DNA of 64,000 nucleotides. Origin: Chloroflexota bacterium (GTDB lineage: Bacteria; Chloroflexota; Anaerolineae; Aggregatilineales; Phototrophicaceae). Each line of letters begins with the position of its first letter. The first letter of the stretch is position 1. The position numbers and the translations under genes are program-made. The DNA is taken from positions 62,001-126,000 of the forward strand of contig JACRPS010000010.1 of the NCBI GenBank assembly GCA_016223085.1, in the 5' to 3' direction. Shown here in pieces: positions 37,252 through 45,615 of this stretch. Under the pieces are notes generated by a model, which saw only the letters and a program-made list of their open reading frames with translations, was not told the DNA's origin and did no database searches.

Positions 37252-37584
37252 CTCGACCCTCGTGCTCGGATGTCCTCCTCATTGCGGGGAGGCAGAAGAA
37301 ACCTGACCAGCATGGTGAATAACCGGTGAGCGCCGCCCCCGGCCCTGCATAATCCTGCCTGCGTGTGCTGCAACGCGCACCGCGCGTCTGGTCAGTTTCG
37401 TGAAGTGCTGTGCTCACTAACTCAAAGTCGGCAATGACTCCCGCCTTTATCGGCAGTATACACCCTAATCCCCGCGCGCCGCAAGAAATGTTCATAAAGG
37501 TTACGCAGTTCGTAAATGGAGATTGGGACTTGGGTGGTTCAAAATGTGGTTTAGAATGGTGGGGAGCCAGCATGACGGAGGGAT
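37252..37584. promoter_or_regulatory. 333-bp divergent intergenic region with promoter candidates
   Basis: For the leftward two-component genes, TTGCGG (37479-37484), 18-bp spacer and TATACT (37455-37460) give a candidate promoter with a ~200-nt leader. For the rightward pgeF gene a TAGAAT follows TTGGGT at 16 bp near 37529-37556. No gene or strong hairpin is seen in the long leader. Confidence 0.4.
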
Positions 37585-38364
37585 ATGGTGAGACGGTTGG
37601 CGGATGGGGAACTCGTTTATTACCAATTTGTGCAATGGCCGGAACTCAAACATGGTATCTTCACCCGGCACGGCGGTGTCAGTGCCGCGCCCTGGGCGTC
37701 CCTGAATCTGGGTGGCAACGTGGGCGACGACCCGGCTGCCGTGCGCCATAACCATGAGCGCATGTACGCGGCGCTGGAGGTGGATGGCTCACGTGCCTGC
37801 ACGGTGTGGCAGGTGCACAGCGGCGATACCGTGCTGGCGAACGGCCCGGTACGCGGGCGACGCTGGCTGGCGCTGGCCGACGGCATAATTACCGACCGAC
37901 CGGATACCCCATTAGCCATGCGGTTTGCCGACTGCACGCCGCTGCTGTTCTTCGACCCGGTGCGGGGCGTGATCGGCATTGCCCATGCCGGTTGGCGCGG
38001 CACGGTACAGGGCATCGGCGCGAACACGGTGCGGGCGATGGCGCAGGCGTTCGGCTGCAAACCGGCGAACATTCAGGCCGGCATTGGGCCAAGCATCGGC
38101 CCGCGCCGTTATCAGGTGGGCGAAGAAGTAGTCGCTGCCGTTCAGACGTATTTTGGCACCACCGGCGGCCTCATCCGGCGCGACCCGGCTGACGGCAGCG
38201 CCTATCTTGACCTGTGGGAAGCCAACCGCCGTGACCTTCAGCGCGCTGGAGTGGAGCAGATCGAAGTGGCGGGCATCTGCACGGCGGAACGGACGGACGA
38301 GTTTTTCTCGCACCGGGCGGAGAAAGGCCGTACCGGACGCTTTGGGGCGGTGTTGAGTCTATGA
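37585..38364 (+). CDS. pgeF: PgeF/YlmD-type laccase-domain protein
   Basis: 259 residues of the COG1496 family (polyphenol oxidase-like name, peptidoglycan editing factor in E. coli, purine nucleoside phosphorylase-type activity in characterised relatives). Motifs with the metal ligands are intact: TVWQVHSGDTV (His), RFADCTPLLFFDP (Cys) and GIAHAGWRGTVQGI (His), plus GPSIGPRRYQVG and the C-terminal RTDEFFSHRAEKGRTGRFGA. GGAGG sits just before the ATG. First gene of a rightward unit with yggS and yggT, the ylmD-ylmE-ylmG order found near division genes in Gram-positives. Confidence 0.92.
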   Translation: MVRRLADGELVYYQFVQWPELKHGIFTRHGGVSAAPWASLNLGGNVGDDPAAVRHNHERMYAALEVDGSRACTVWQVHSGDTVLANGPVRGRRWLALADGIITDRPDTPLAMRFADCTPLLFFDPVRGVIGIAHAGWRGTVQGIGANTVRAMAQAFGCKPANIQAGIGPSIGPRRYQVGEEVVAAVQTYFGTTGGLIRRDPADGSAYLDLWEANRRDLQRAGVEQIEVAGICTAERTDEFFSHRAEKGRTGRFGAVLSL

Positions 38365-39086
38365 CGATAGCAACCAATATCCTGCGCGTGCGGGAAACGA
38401 TTGCCGAAGCCTGCGACCGCGCCGGTCGTGACCCATCGGCAGTGACGTTGATCGCCGTCAGCAAAACCCATCCACCGGAGACGGTGCTGGAAGCGGTGGC
38501 CGCCGGAGTGCAACATTTTGGCGAAAACCGCGTAGAAGAAGCAGGCACAAAGATTCCGGCGGTCAACGGCCTTACGCCGCGCCCGCTGGTCTGGCACATG
38601 ATCGGCCATATCCAGAGCCGCAAGGCAAAAGACGTGCTGCCGCTGTTCCAGTACGTGCAGTCGGTGGACAGCGTGAAACTGGCCGGCAAACTGTCCGGGC
38701 TGGCGGTGACGCAGGGCTGCACGCTTGACGTGCTGCTGGAAGTGAACGTTTCCGGTGAGGAGGCGAAGTACGGGCTGGTGGCCTCTGGCTGGCAGACGGA
38801 CGTGGACACCCGCCGCCGGTTATGGGCAGACATGGAGGCGATCCTGGCGCTACCGGGGCTGAACGTGCGCGGCCTGATGACGATGGCGCCCATCGTGGAC
38901 GACATGGAACAGGCGCGCCCGGTGTTCGCCTCGCTGGCGGCGCTGCGGAACGCGCTGGCCGAGGCGTTTCACAGGCCGCTGCCCGACCTGAGCATGGGCA
39001 TGACCGACGATTATCCGGTTGCCGTTGAAGAAGGCGCGACGATGGTTCGCGTTGGACGAGCGATTTTTGGCGAACGCCAGAGTTGA
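38361..39086 (+). CDS. yggS: YggS/YlmE-type pyridoxal phosphate homeostasis protein
   Basis: 241 residues, single-domain fold-type III PLP-binding protein without known catalysis that buffers PLP and affects amino-acid and vitamin B6 balance. The PLP lysine is in LIAVSKTHPPE near residue 35; HFGENRVEEA, WHMIGHIQSRKAKDV, LLEVNVSGEEAKYGL, VRGLMTMAPI and SMGMTDDYPVAVEEGATMVRVG are all canonical. It overlaps pgeF by four bases (ATGA). Confidence 0.94.
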   Translation: MTIATNILRVRETIAEACDRAGRDPSAVTLIAVSKTHPPETVLEAVAAGVQHFGENRVEEAGTKIPAVNGLTPRPLVWHMIGHIQSRKAKDVLPLFQYVQSVDSVKLAGKLSGLAVTQGCTLDVLLEVNVSGEEAKYGLVASGWQTDVDTRRRLWADMEAILALPGLNVRGLMTMAPIVDDMEQARPVFASLAALRNALAEAFHRPLPDLSMGMTDDYPVAVEEGATMVRVGRAIFGERQS

Positions 39087-39099
39087 GGATGATGGGACG

Positions 39100-39342
39100 A
39101 TGATTCTCCAGTTGATCTTTTACGTGTTGTGGATTTTTGAGTTGGTGCTGCTGGCGCGGGTGCTGTTAAGCTGGTTCCCGAACGTTGATCGCAGCAACCC
39201 GCTGATCCAGTTGGTTTACAACATCACCGAGCCGGTGCTGCGCCCCGTCCGCGATCTGCTGCCGCAGACCGGCATGATGGACCTCAGCCCGCTGATCGTG
39301 TTCCTGATTATCCAGGTACTGATGCGGCTGCTGTCGTTTTAG
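39100..39342 (+). CDS. yggT: YggT/YlmG-family membrane protein
   Basis: 80 residues with two membrane segments (LQLIFYVLWIFELVLLARVL and LIVFLIIQVLMRLL) and the family loop SWFPNVDRSNPLIQLVYNIT followed by EPVLRPVRDLLP. Family members act at the membrane in envelope or division contexts. The ATG at 39100 gives the usual length; a frame from 39019 would overlap yggS with unconserved residues. Thirteen bases separate it from yggS. Confidence 0.88.
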   Translation: MILQLIFYVLWIFELVLLARVLLSWFPNVDRSNPLIQLVYNITEPVLRPVRDLLPQTGMMDLSPLIVFLIIQVLMRLLSF

Positions 39343-39369
39343 AACGGGCTTCATCTGGCAAGGTCTTTC

Positions 39370-39397
39370 GTAGGGGCGCACGACCTTGCGCCCCTAC
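39370..39397. repeat. dispersed palindrome, copy 11
   Basis: 28 bp; arms GTAGGGGCGCA and TGCGCCCCTAC around CGACCT. Lies after yggT in a 255-bp gap that otherwise shows no gene. Confidence 0.85.
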
Positions 39398-39597
39398 ACA
39401 GCCGATTTTGACTGTCAAATTTCATCAGGACACGGCGCCACCTCGTCTACAGCGTGAAGCCTTTCTCCTTCTATAGCGCAACCTGCCAACTCCGAGTAAA
39501 GTAGAAGCAGGCGAGCTGATGCGAGGTCGCCTCAAGGCTTAACCTTTATTCTGAGTATTCTCAGCGATAATGAGGGGAATACGAGAGGTTGATAACC

Positions 39598-39918
39598 ATG
39601 TCGCAAAACCGCAAATTTGAAATCACCGATGCCCGGGGTGGGGCTGCCTTTACCGTTCGTGTCGTTACGCGGGCGGTCGCGCCGGAAATCGTGGGCACGC
39701 AGGAAGATGGAATGCTGAAGGTACGGCTGGTGTCATCACCGGCAGGCGACCCGGCGGCCAACGAAGAACTGGTGAATTTGCTGGCGCAGCAGCTTGGAGT
39801 TCCGGTCGAGCGGATTGAAATTGTAGCCGGAGCGAATGGGCGTGAAAAAATCATCAGCGTCGAAGGGATTACGACGGCGGATGTGGAAGAAAAACTGGGC
39901 GGTAAACTGGCGGATTGA
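39598..39918 (+). CDS. DUF167/YggU-family protein
   Basis: 106 residues. The C-terminal two thirds fit the compact DUF167 fold: MLKVRLVSSPAGDPAANEELVNLLAQQLGVPVERIEIVAGANGREKIISV, shown here as pieces LKVRLVSSPAGDPAANEEL, LLAQQLGVPVERIEIVAGAN and GREKIISVEG. The function is unknown; it commonly follows yggT, as here. ATG 39598 has GAGAGG nine bases upstream; an in-frame TTG at 39589 is less likely. The gene overlaps the following lipoprotein gene. Confidence 0.85.
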   Translation: MSQNRKFEITDARGGAAFTVRVVTRAVAPEIVGTQEDGMLKVRLVSSPAGDPAANEELVNLLAQQLGVPVERIEIVAGANGREKIISVEGITTADVEEKLGGKLAD

Positions 39919-40414
39919 GGGCCTGATTCTGCTGGGCCTGGCAGTGGCGGGGATGGCCGCCTGTACACCGGGCGAGGCCGTTACGCCGCCACCCACGCTG
40001 ACGCTCATCCCGGCGACGCTGACCTTCACCCCGCCGCCACCGCCGCCGACCCCCACCCGCGAGGCGTTGCCCGGCCCGGAAGACATCGCCACCCCCGCTA
40101 CGGAAGGCGTGGTGCCGGACGAAACACCGGAATTAGACCCGGTGGCCGGGGAGTTGGTGCGGCTGGCAATGCGCCGTCTGGGTGACGAACTTGACCTGCC
40201 CACACGCCGGATGCGCGTAGTGGAAGTGCGTCCGGTGCAGTGGACGGACACCAGCCTGGGCTGCCCGCAGGCCGGACAGACCTACACGCCGCTGCGGATT
40301 GACGGCTACCGGATTGTGGTCGCGGCGGGTGACGGCGAATACATCTTCCACAGCGACTTCGACCGCGTTTTGCCCTGTGACCCCGACGACGAACAGCTCC
40401 CTGAAGCTGAATAA
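39881..40414 (+). CDS. small Pro/Thr-rich lipoprotein
   Basis: 177 residues from the ATG at 39881. The hydrophobic stretch IEGLILLGLAVAGMAAC ends in a lipobox cysteine; a Thr/Pro linker follows (TLIPATLTFTPPPPPPTPT). The C-terminal ~80 residues form a conserved-looking small domain: LVRLAMRRLGDELD, then VRPVQWTDTSLGCPQAGQTY and PLRIDGYRIVVAAGDGEYIF, a pattern seen in other uncharacterised exported proteins (a W-x-D-x-S-L-G-C-P core). Two cysteines (LGCPQ, VLPCD) may pair. It overlaps the DUF167 gene by 38 bases in another frame, implying coupled translation. Confidence 0.7.
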   Translation: MWKKNWAVNWRIEGLILLGLAVAGMAACTPGEAVTPPPTLTLIPATLTFTPPPPPPTPTREALPGPEDIATPATEGVVPDETPELDPVAGELVRLAMRRLGDELDLPTRRMRVVEVRPVQWTDTSLGCPQAGQTYTPLRIDGYRIVVAAGDGEYIFHSDFDRVLPCDPDDEQLPEAE

Positions 40415-40476
40415 ACCCTTTTTATTAAACAGTATCCCGTTTTTACCTCTGGCAACTGATGACTGGAAACTGTTAC

Positions 40477-43149
40477 TCAGGCTACCGGCAGTGGCCTGCC
40501 GATCTGGAACTGTAGCTCGGCCAGCGCGCGGTAGGCCGTATCGCGGATGTCCGCCTGCCTGTCACGCAGCGCCGCGTACAGCGTCTTGCCGACCGATGCC
40601 AGCCCCATCTGTCCGATGACCGCCGCCGCCAGTTGGCGCGTTTCCGGCTCACCCTCCTGCAAAGCGCGCATCAGCATATGCATCGCGCCTTCGCCAGCGG
40701 GCAGATTTTCGCCGCGCTGGGCCGCCCATTCCGCCAGCCAGGGCAGGGCATCTGGCAGCGGATAGCCTTTCACGCCCCGGTCACCGCCGTACTGCAATTC
40801 CTGGAATGCCATCTGCGCGGCAGAGCGCACGTACCACTGCGAGTCTTCGAGAAAAGCGCGGTAAATGGCGGTCAGCGCCCAGGGGGCGCGGACCCGGCGC
40901 AGGCCAAACACCGCTGCCCGCCGCAGCAGCATATCCTGATCCTGAATCGCGTCGTATAGGATGGGATAACCCTCCTCCGGGATGGCCGCGAACGTTTCCG
41001 CAACCGCCTGCCGAAGTTGCTCCGATCCCTCGGTAAAGGCGCCGACCAGCGCCTCAATCGCTTCTTCCGTGCCAATTGCGCCCAGTGCCAGCCCGGCGGC
41101 CAACTGTGTCTCGCTGTCATCGTCGTCGAGCAGCGGCACGATGTCCGTGACCGCGTCGGGATTGCCCATCGCGCCTAGTCCAAGCGCCGCGATCTGCTTC
41201 AGGCGCGGCTGCGGGCTGCGGATAGCCTGTCGGAAAACAACCGCCGCGTTTCTGTCGCGGGTGGTCAGCAGTGCCGCCGCCGCCCGTTCCCGCAGATACG
41301 GGTGCTGGGTGGGCGCGATCAGGAGATTGCCGAGGGCTTTCAAGTACAGGTTGCGCCAGGGCACGTCACCGCTGGCATAGGCCAGCCAGTTGGCGATCTC
41401 CAGTACGTGATTGTGCAGCACATCGGGTGGCGCGCCAAGCCGGGCGCGCACGGCTGCCTCAACCGGCGTGTGGAGCGCGGCGTACCGAATGGCCTGGCTC
41501 CACGCCGGCTGCATGGCTTTCTCCGCCAGCAGTTCGGGCTGGTCTTTCAGCATCAGGCTGGCGAGATAAGCCGCCAGCAGCGGGTGCGCGAAGCGGTAGC
41601 GCCCGCCCACATAACGCACCACTAGCCGGCTGCGCCGCAGCAGCGTCAGGAACTTCGACGCGGCGCTGACATCTTCCTTTTTGTCCGGTTGGCCCTGTTT
41701 GCTGCCCTTTTTCGCGGGCGGTTCGATTTCGTCCGGCTCGGCCTCGCCTTCGCTGATGTGGAACGCTGGCCGTCCAGCGAATAACGCTTCCATCTGTGCC
41801 AGCGTGATCGCGCTCTCGTCCAGTTGCAGCGCCGCCGTCTGCGCCAGCGGCAGCAGATCGCTTTCCAGCGGCTGGTCGGCGGGCAGGTGGCGCGAGATCA
41901 GCCCGCGCAGCCAGCCTTCCATACCGGCGGCTTCGGCATCACCGGCATAGTTACCCCAGATTTTGAGTGTTAGCTCAAATGGGGACAGCGCCCGGCTGTT
42001 GGTTCTGGCGCGGGTGACTGCCGCTGCGTCCACGTCGGGCGCCGGCTGCCGCCGCGTTCCGGCCAGACGCGGCCAGGCGGCGGCCCACTGGTCGGCGGCG
42101 CGGGTAACGTCCATGTCCGTCCAGGGGCGCAGAAAGACCGGGGTCAGTCCCAGCCGCAGTAGCGGCCCGTAACCGACCACCGGCCCGGTCACGATAAAAA
42201 AATTCTGCGGATACTGGTCCATCAGGGCTTGCAGCCAGCCTAGTTTTAAGCCGCGTTCGGCTTCCGGCAGTTCGTCGCTGCCGTCCACCAGCAGCAGCAC
42301 GCCGCCGCGCCCCAACCGTTCGTACAGGTTTCGCGGAATCGTGCTGGCGGTGATGCGCCCAACCTGCCGCTGCACCGCGCGCACCAGTGGTTCGGCGGGG
42401 TCAACCGCTTTGCCATATTCGGGGTCTTTCACGTCCACGTCCAGCAGATGCACGTACACCGGCATCAACCGGTTAAACCGGGACAGGCCGGCAGGGATAT
42501 CGGTCGCCGTTTCAAACGTCGCCCCCTGTTCCTCTGCCAGCCGTTCTTTGGCGCGCTGTTCGATGGTCAGCCGTTCTTTCACGCGCACTGCCCGCTGCTT
42601 GTCGGTCAGCGCCGCATCCTCGGCGTCAATCCGCTGCTGGACTTTATCAATCGGCTGCTCGAAGTGGAGCCGGCCCAGGCTGCGGAGCGCGATTGCCATC
42701 AGCGCCGTCGTGCGCCCGCTGCCGGGACGCCCCAGCAGCGCGAGCGCCCGTTCGCCGGTGCTGAGATCGTCAATCGAGAGCGTTTCCAGATTGTACGGCG
42801 CGTGCAGATAGGGGTGGTCATGAACCTGCGGCACGACATGAAACACGCTGCGAACCACGTCGTCACTCGGCGGCGCGGCCAGCGGTGGCGGGGGGAGAAA
42901 GCGCGGCTCGACCAGAATGTCCGACAGGTTGGCGAAACGCCCGGCCAGGTGAGTGCTTTCGGCCAGCCGCACGATGTCGGTGATGTAGCGGTTGTCGGCG
43001 CTCTGCGTGGCAAAACTCTGCGCCGATTCAACCTGGCCGCGCACCGACCGTACCGCCGCCCGGATGCGGTGTCGGGCGCGGTACACGCCATAGGCGGTCG
43101 CCCAGCCGGTTAACAGACCGAGGCCGAAGTTTTCAACATCGAATCCCAT
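40477..43149 (-). CDS. membrane-tethered NACHT-like protein with C-terminal HEAT repeats
   Basis: 890 residues. A short hydrophobic N-terminus (FGLGLLTGWATAYGVYRA) may anchor it. An NTPase module follows: P-loop LGRPGSGRTTALM near 140-150, in which the usual Lys is Arg, a charged helical insert (~165-210), and a NACHT-like Walker B GGVLLLVDGSDELPEAERG near 285. A helical region with an acidic-basic linker (EIEPPAKKGSKQGQPDKKED) lies near 465-490. From about 640 to the end there are HEAT repeats (LGAMGNPDAVTDIVPLLDDD, ALGAIGTEEAIEALVGAF, AVIGQMGLASVGKTLYAAL). STAND-type scaffold by architecture; function unknown. Three bases from the zinc-ribbon gene upstream. Confidence 0.72.
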   Translation of the reverse strand: MGFDVENFGLGLLTGWATAYGVYRARHRIRAAVRSVRGQVESAQSFATQSADNRYITDIVRLAESTHLAGRFANLSDILVEPRFLPPPPLAAPPSDDVVRSVFHVVPQVHDHPYLHAPYNLETLSIDDLSTGERALALLGRPGSGRTTALMAIALRSLGRLHFEQPIDKVQQRIDAEDAALTDKQRAVRVKERLTIEQRAKERLAEEQGATFETATDIPAGLSRFNRLMPVYVHLLDVDVKDPEYGKAVDPAEPLVRAVQRQVGRITASTIPRNLYERLGRGGVLLLVDGSDELPEAERGLKLGWLQALMDQYPQNFFIVTGPVVGYGPLLRLGLTPVFLRPWTDMDVTRAADQWAAAWPRLAGTRRQPAPDVDAAAVTRARTNSRALSPFELTLKIWGNYAGDAEAAGMEGWLRGLISRHLPADQPLESDLLPLAQTAALQLDESAITLAQMEALFAGRPAFHISEGEAEPDEIEPPAKKGSKQGQPDKKEDVSAASKFLTLLRRSRLVVRYVGGRYRFAHPLLAAYLASLMLKDQPELLAEKAMQPAWSQAIRYAALHTPVEAAVRARLGAPPDVLHNHVLEIANWLAYASGDVPWRNLYLKALGNLLIAPTQHPYLRERAAAALLTTRDRNAAVVFRQAIRSPQPRLKQIAALGLGAMGNPDAVTDIVPLLDDDDSETQLAAGLALGAIGTEEAIEALVGAFTEGSEQLRQAVAETFAAIPEEGYPILYDAIQDQDMLLRRAAVFGLRRVRAPWALTAIYRAFLEDSQWYVRSAAQMAFQELQYGGDRGVKGYPLPDALPWLAEWAAQRGENLPAGEGAMHMLMRALQEGEPETRQLAAAVIGQMGLASVGKTLYAALRDRQADIRDTAYRALAELQFQIGRPLPVA

Positions 43150-43152
43150 TGT

Positions 43153-43866
43153 TCACCCCCTCGCAGTCTTGCGCACCAGAATCCGCCCGCAGCTTAAACA
43201 CTTCGCCAGCGTCGCGCCCCGGTCGGTTTCGCTGATGATCGCTCTGGTTTGCTCAACGCCGCAGGCCGAGCAGGTATCACCCTCCAGCACCGCCACCGGT
43301 TGGTTCTGCTTGCGCGGTTTCAGCGCGTTGTACACCGCCAGACTGTCCGCGTCCACCGCTTCCAGTGCCTGTTTGCGCTGCTGGTGCAGCCGCGCCTGTT
43401 CGGCTTTCAGGCGGGTTTGTTCGTCCACCAACTGCCGGTTCTGGTTCTCCCAGTCCGCCGTGACCTGCTGCAACTGCGCCTGCGCGGCCTGCAAGCGCGC
43501 TTCAGCCTCCTCGACAGCCAGCATCACGTCCAGCAGCGTGTCTTCCAGGTTCGCGCCGCGTTTCTTCAGCGACTGGATTTCCTGCTGCATGTCCTGCATC
43601 TCTTTGGGATTACGCACCCGCCCGCTGTACAGGTGTTCGTCGGTCGCGCGGATTTTGTCGGCGTTGGACTGGATTTCCAGTTCCAGCTGGCGGGTGCGGG
43701 CTTGCAGCGGCGCCAGCGCCTGCTGCGTGGCCTCGGCCTGGCTGCGGGCCTCCGCCACCGCGTGGCTGTCCGCCAGAATCGCCGTAATCTCATTCAGACG
43801 TTTCTGGTTGCGCAGCAGCGCGAGTTCGATTTCCTGAAGGCGATACAACGCCTGTGCCGATGACAT
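43153..43866 (-). CDS. coiled-coil protein with C4 zinc ribbon (COG1579 type)
   Basis: 237 residues. Residues 1-175 are nearly continuous heptad-rich coiled coil (LYRLQEIELALLRNQKRLNEI...). YSGRVRNPKEMQDMQQEIQSL near 85-105 is the signature of the family. The C-terminus is a zinc ribbon with CSACGVEQ and KCLSCGRILV. Described as nucleic-acid-binding by annotation; in Chlamydia-type homologues it has envelope-related roles. Start MSSAQALYRLQEIE at 43866 matches the family better than the ATG at 43893. It is the first gene of a two-gene unit with the NACHT-like/HEAT protein. Confidence 0.85.
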   Translation of the reverse strand: MSSAQALYRLQEIELALLRNQKRLNEITAILADSHAVAEARSQAEATQQALAPLQARTRQLELEIQSNADKIRATDEHLYSGRVRNPKEMQDMQQEIQSLKKRGANLEDTLLDVMLAVEEAEARLQAAQAQLQQVTADWENQNRQLVDEQTRLKAEQARLHQQRKQALEAVDADSLAVYNALKPRKQNQPVAVLEGDTCSACGVEQTRAIISETDRGATLAKCLSCGRILVRKTARG

Positions 43867-44025
43867 CACAGCCTGCCTTTGCTGGCGCATCAACCAAGTG
43901 GGAGTAAAATGGGCAATGGCCTTAATCGCTTGAAACCAATAATTGAGTTATCGTTTAAACAGTAGTGATTATACACGCTGCCGAAATCGTGCGGCAACCC
44001 GCGCACCGGTAACGAAGGGGTCTGG

Positions 44026-45615
44026 ATGCAATCACGGGAATCCATTCACATTACACCCGCCGAATGGCGCTGGGTCGTCGTGTTCGGCGGGGCGCTGGTC
44101 GCCCTGGCGTTTGTACCATTTTTGTGGGTGGCGGTAAGCGGTGCTGCTGGCACGCAGTGGCAGTTTATGGGTATCCTTAATAATTACCGCGATGGCGCCA
44201 CCTACCTGTCGAAAATGGGATTGGGCATGGAAGGCTCGTGGCTGGTGTACTTCCGCCACACGCCGGAAACCCACAGCGGCGCGCTGATTCAGGTGATCTA
44301 TCCCGCGTTAGGACAGCTTGCCCGGCTGGTAAATCTTCAGCCCATCGCGCTGTTCCATGCGGCGCGGGTGGTCGCCTCGTTTGTGATGTACATGGCGTTG
44401 TACCAGTTTGGGGCGAGTGTCTGGGTGCGCCTGCGCACGCGGCGGCTGTTTTTTGTGATCGCTGCGATTGGCTCTGGCCTCGGCTGGCTGTTTTACCCGT
44501 TAACCGGCGACCCGAATTTCCCCGACCTGACCATCCCGGAGATGTTCCCGTTTTACAGCAGTCTGGTGAACGTGCATTTCCCACTGGCGCTGGCCTGTCT
44601 GGCGCTGGTTGCCAGCGTGGTAATCGTGGCGTTCCGCCCTGGCGAAACCGAAGACCCGACTGTCAATAACGGCGGGCTGCTGGCCGGGGTGTTAAGTTTT
44701 GCGCTGGCGCTGCTGTACCCGCAGGCGCTGCTGCCCATCGGACTGGCGATGGTGATCGTGGTAGGAATGGCGTGGGTGCGCCACCGCCAGCTTAACGTGC
44801 GGGAACTGCGCTGGCTGCTGGTGATTCTGCTGCCTGCCGTGCCGATGGCTGCCTACTATTGGGCTGTCGTGACCTATAACCCGGCCATGAGTGAGTGGGC
44901 GCGACAGAACGTGACACCCGCACCGTCACCGTTGCTGCTGGTCCTGGGACTGGGCGTGCCGCTGCTGATCGCGCTGCCCGGCATCTACCGCGCCATCCGC
45001 CGCTTCGAGCCGGATGGCGATCAGTTTATACTGGTCTGGCTGGTGATGATGCTGGTGCTGATTTACCTGCCGACGACCATCCAACGCCGTTTTGCGGTCG
45101 GTATGATGATCCCGATAGCCTATTTTGCGACGCGCTCGCTGGAAGATTTCTGGTTTCGTCGAATCAATCGCCGCTGGCGTTACCGGCTGGCGGCTGCCGT
45201 CGCGCCGGTGATGACGCTCAGCTTCGCCCTGCTGCTGTTGATAAACATGCGGGTGACCACCGGCCCGTTTCTCGACCGGGATTATGCCGGGGCGCTGCGC
45301 TGGCTGCATGATCGCGTTCATGCCGGTGACGTGATTCTGGCATCAGAAACGGTCAGCATCTGGGTGCCGGGCTGGGCCGGGGCGCGGGTAGTGTACGGGC
45401 ATCCGTATGAAACGCTGGACGCCGCCGCCAAACAACAAGCCGTCGAAACCTGGTACAGTGGCGGGCAGGCCGACTGCCGCACCCTGATTGACCAGTACCA
45501 CGTGCGTTACGTGCTGTATGGCCCGTTGGAGCAGGAGCTGGGCCGCCCGACCTGTCTGGATGATCTGCGGCTGGTTGCCCGTTCCGGTGATGTGATGATC
45601 TATGCGACGGAATGA
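44026..45615 (+). CDS. polytopic membrane protein, GT-C-like
   Basis: 529 residues with about ten membrane segments. The first extracellular loop contains NNYRDGATYLSKMGLGMEGS and HTPETHSGALIQVIYPALG, the acidic first-loop layout of GT-C glycosyltransferases, and the C-terminal ~110 residues are a soluble domain (ASETVSIWVPGWAGARVVYG). It is a clear paralogue of the protein at 62158-63834, sharing the D/N-x-YLxKM motif, the T-x-QRR motif (LPTTIQRRFAVGMMIPIAYF) and the C-terminal domain. Start ATG has AAGGGG nearby. First gene of the surface-polysaccharide region; acceptor and donor unknown. Confidence 0.75.
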   Translation: MQSRESIHITPAEWRWVVVFGGALVALAFVPFLWVAVSGAAGTQWQFMGILNNYRDGATYLSKMGLGMEGSWLVYFRHTPETHSGALIQVIYPALGQLARLVNLQPIALFHAARVVASFVMYMALYQFGASVWVRLRTRRLFFVIAAIGSGLGWLFYPLTGDPNFPDLTIPEMFPFYSSLVNVHFPLALACLALVASVVIVAFRPGETEDPTVNNGGLLAGVLSFALALLYPQALLPIGLAMVIVVGMAWVRHRQLNVRELRWLLVILLPAVPMAAYYWAVVTYNPAMSEWARQNVTPAPSPLLLVLGLGVPLLIALPGIYRAIRRFEPDGDQFILVWLVMMLVLIYLPTTIQRRFAVGMMIPIAYFATRSLEDFWFRRINRRWRYRLAAAVAPVMTLSFALLLLINMRVTTGPFLDRDYAGALRWLHDRVHAGDVILASETVSIWVPGWAGARVVYGHPYETLDAAAKQQAVETWYSGGQADCRTLIDQYHVRYVLYGPLEQELGRPTCLDDLRLVARSGDVMIYATE

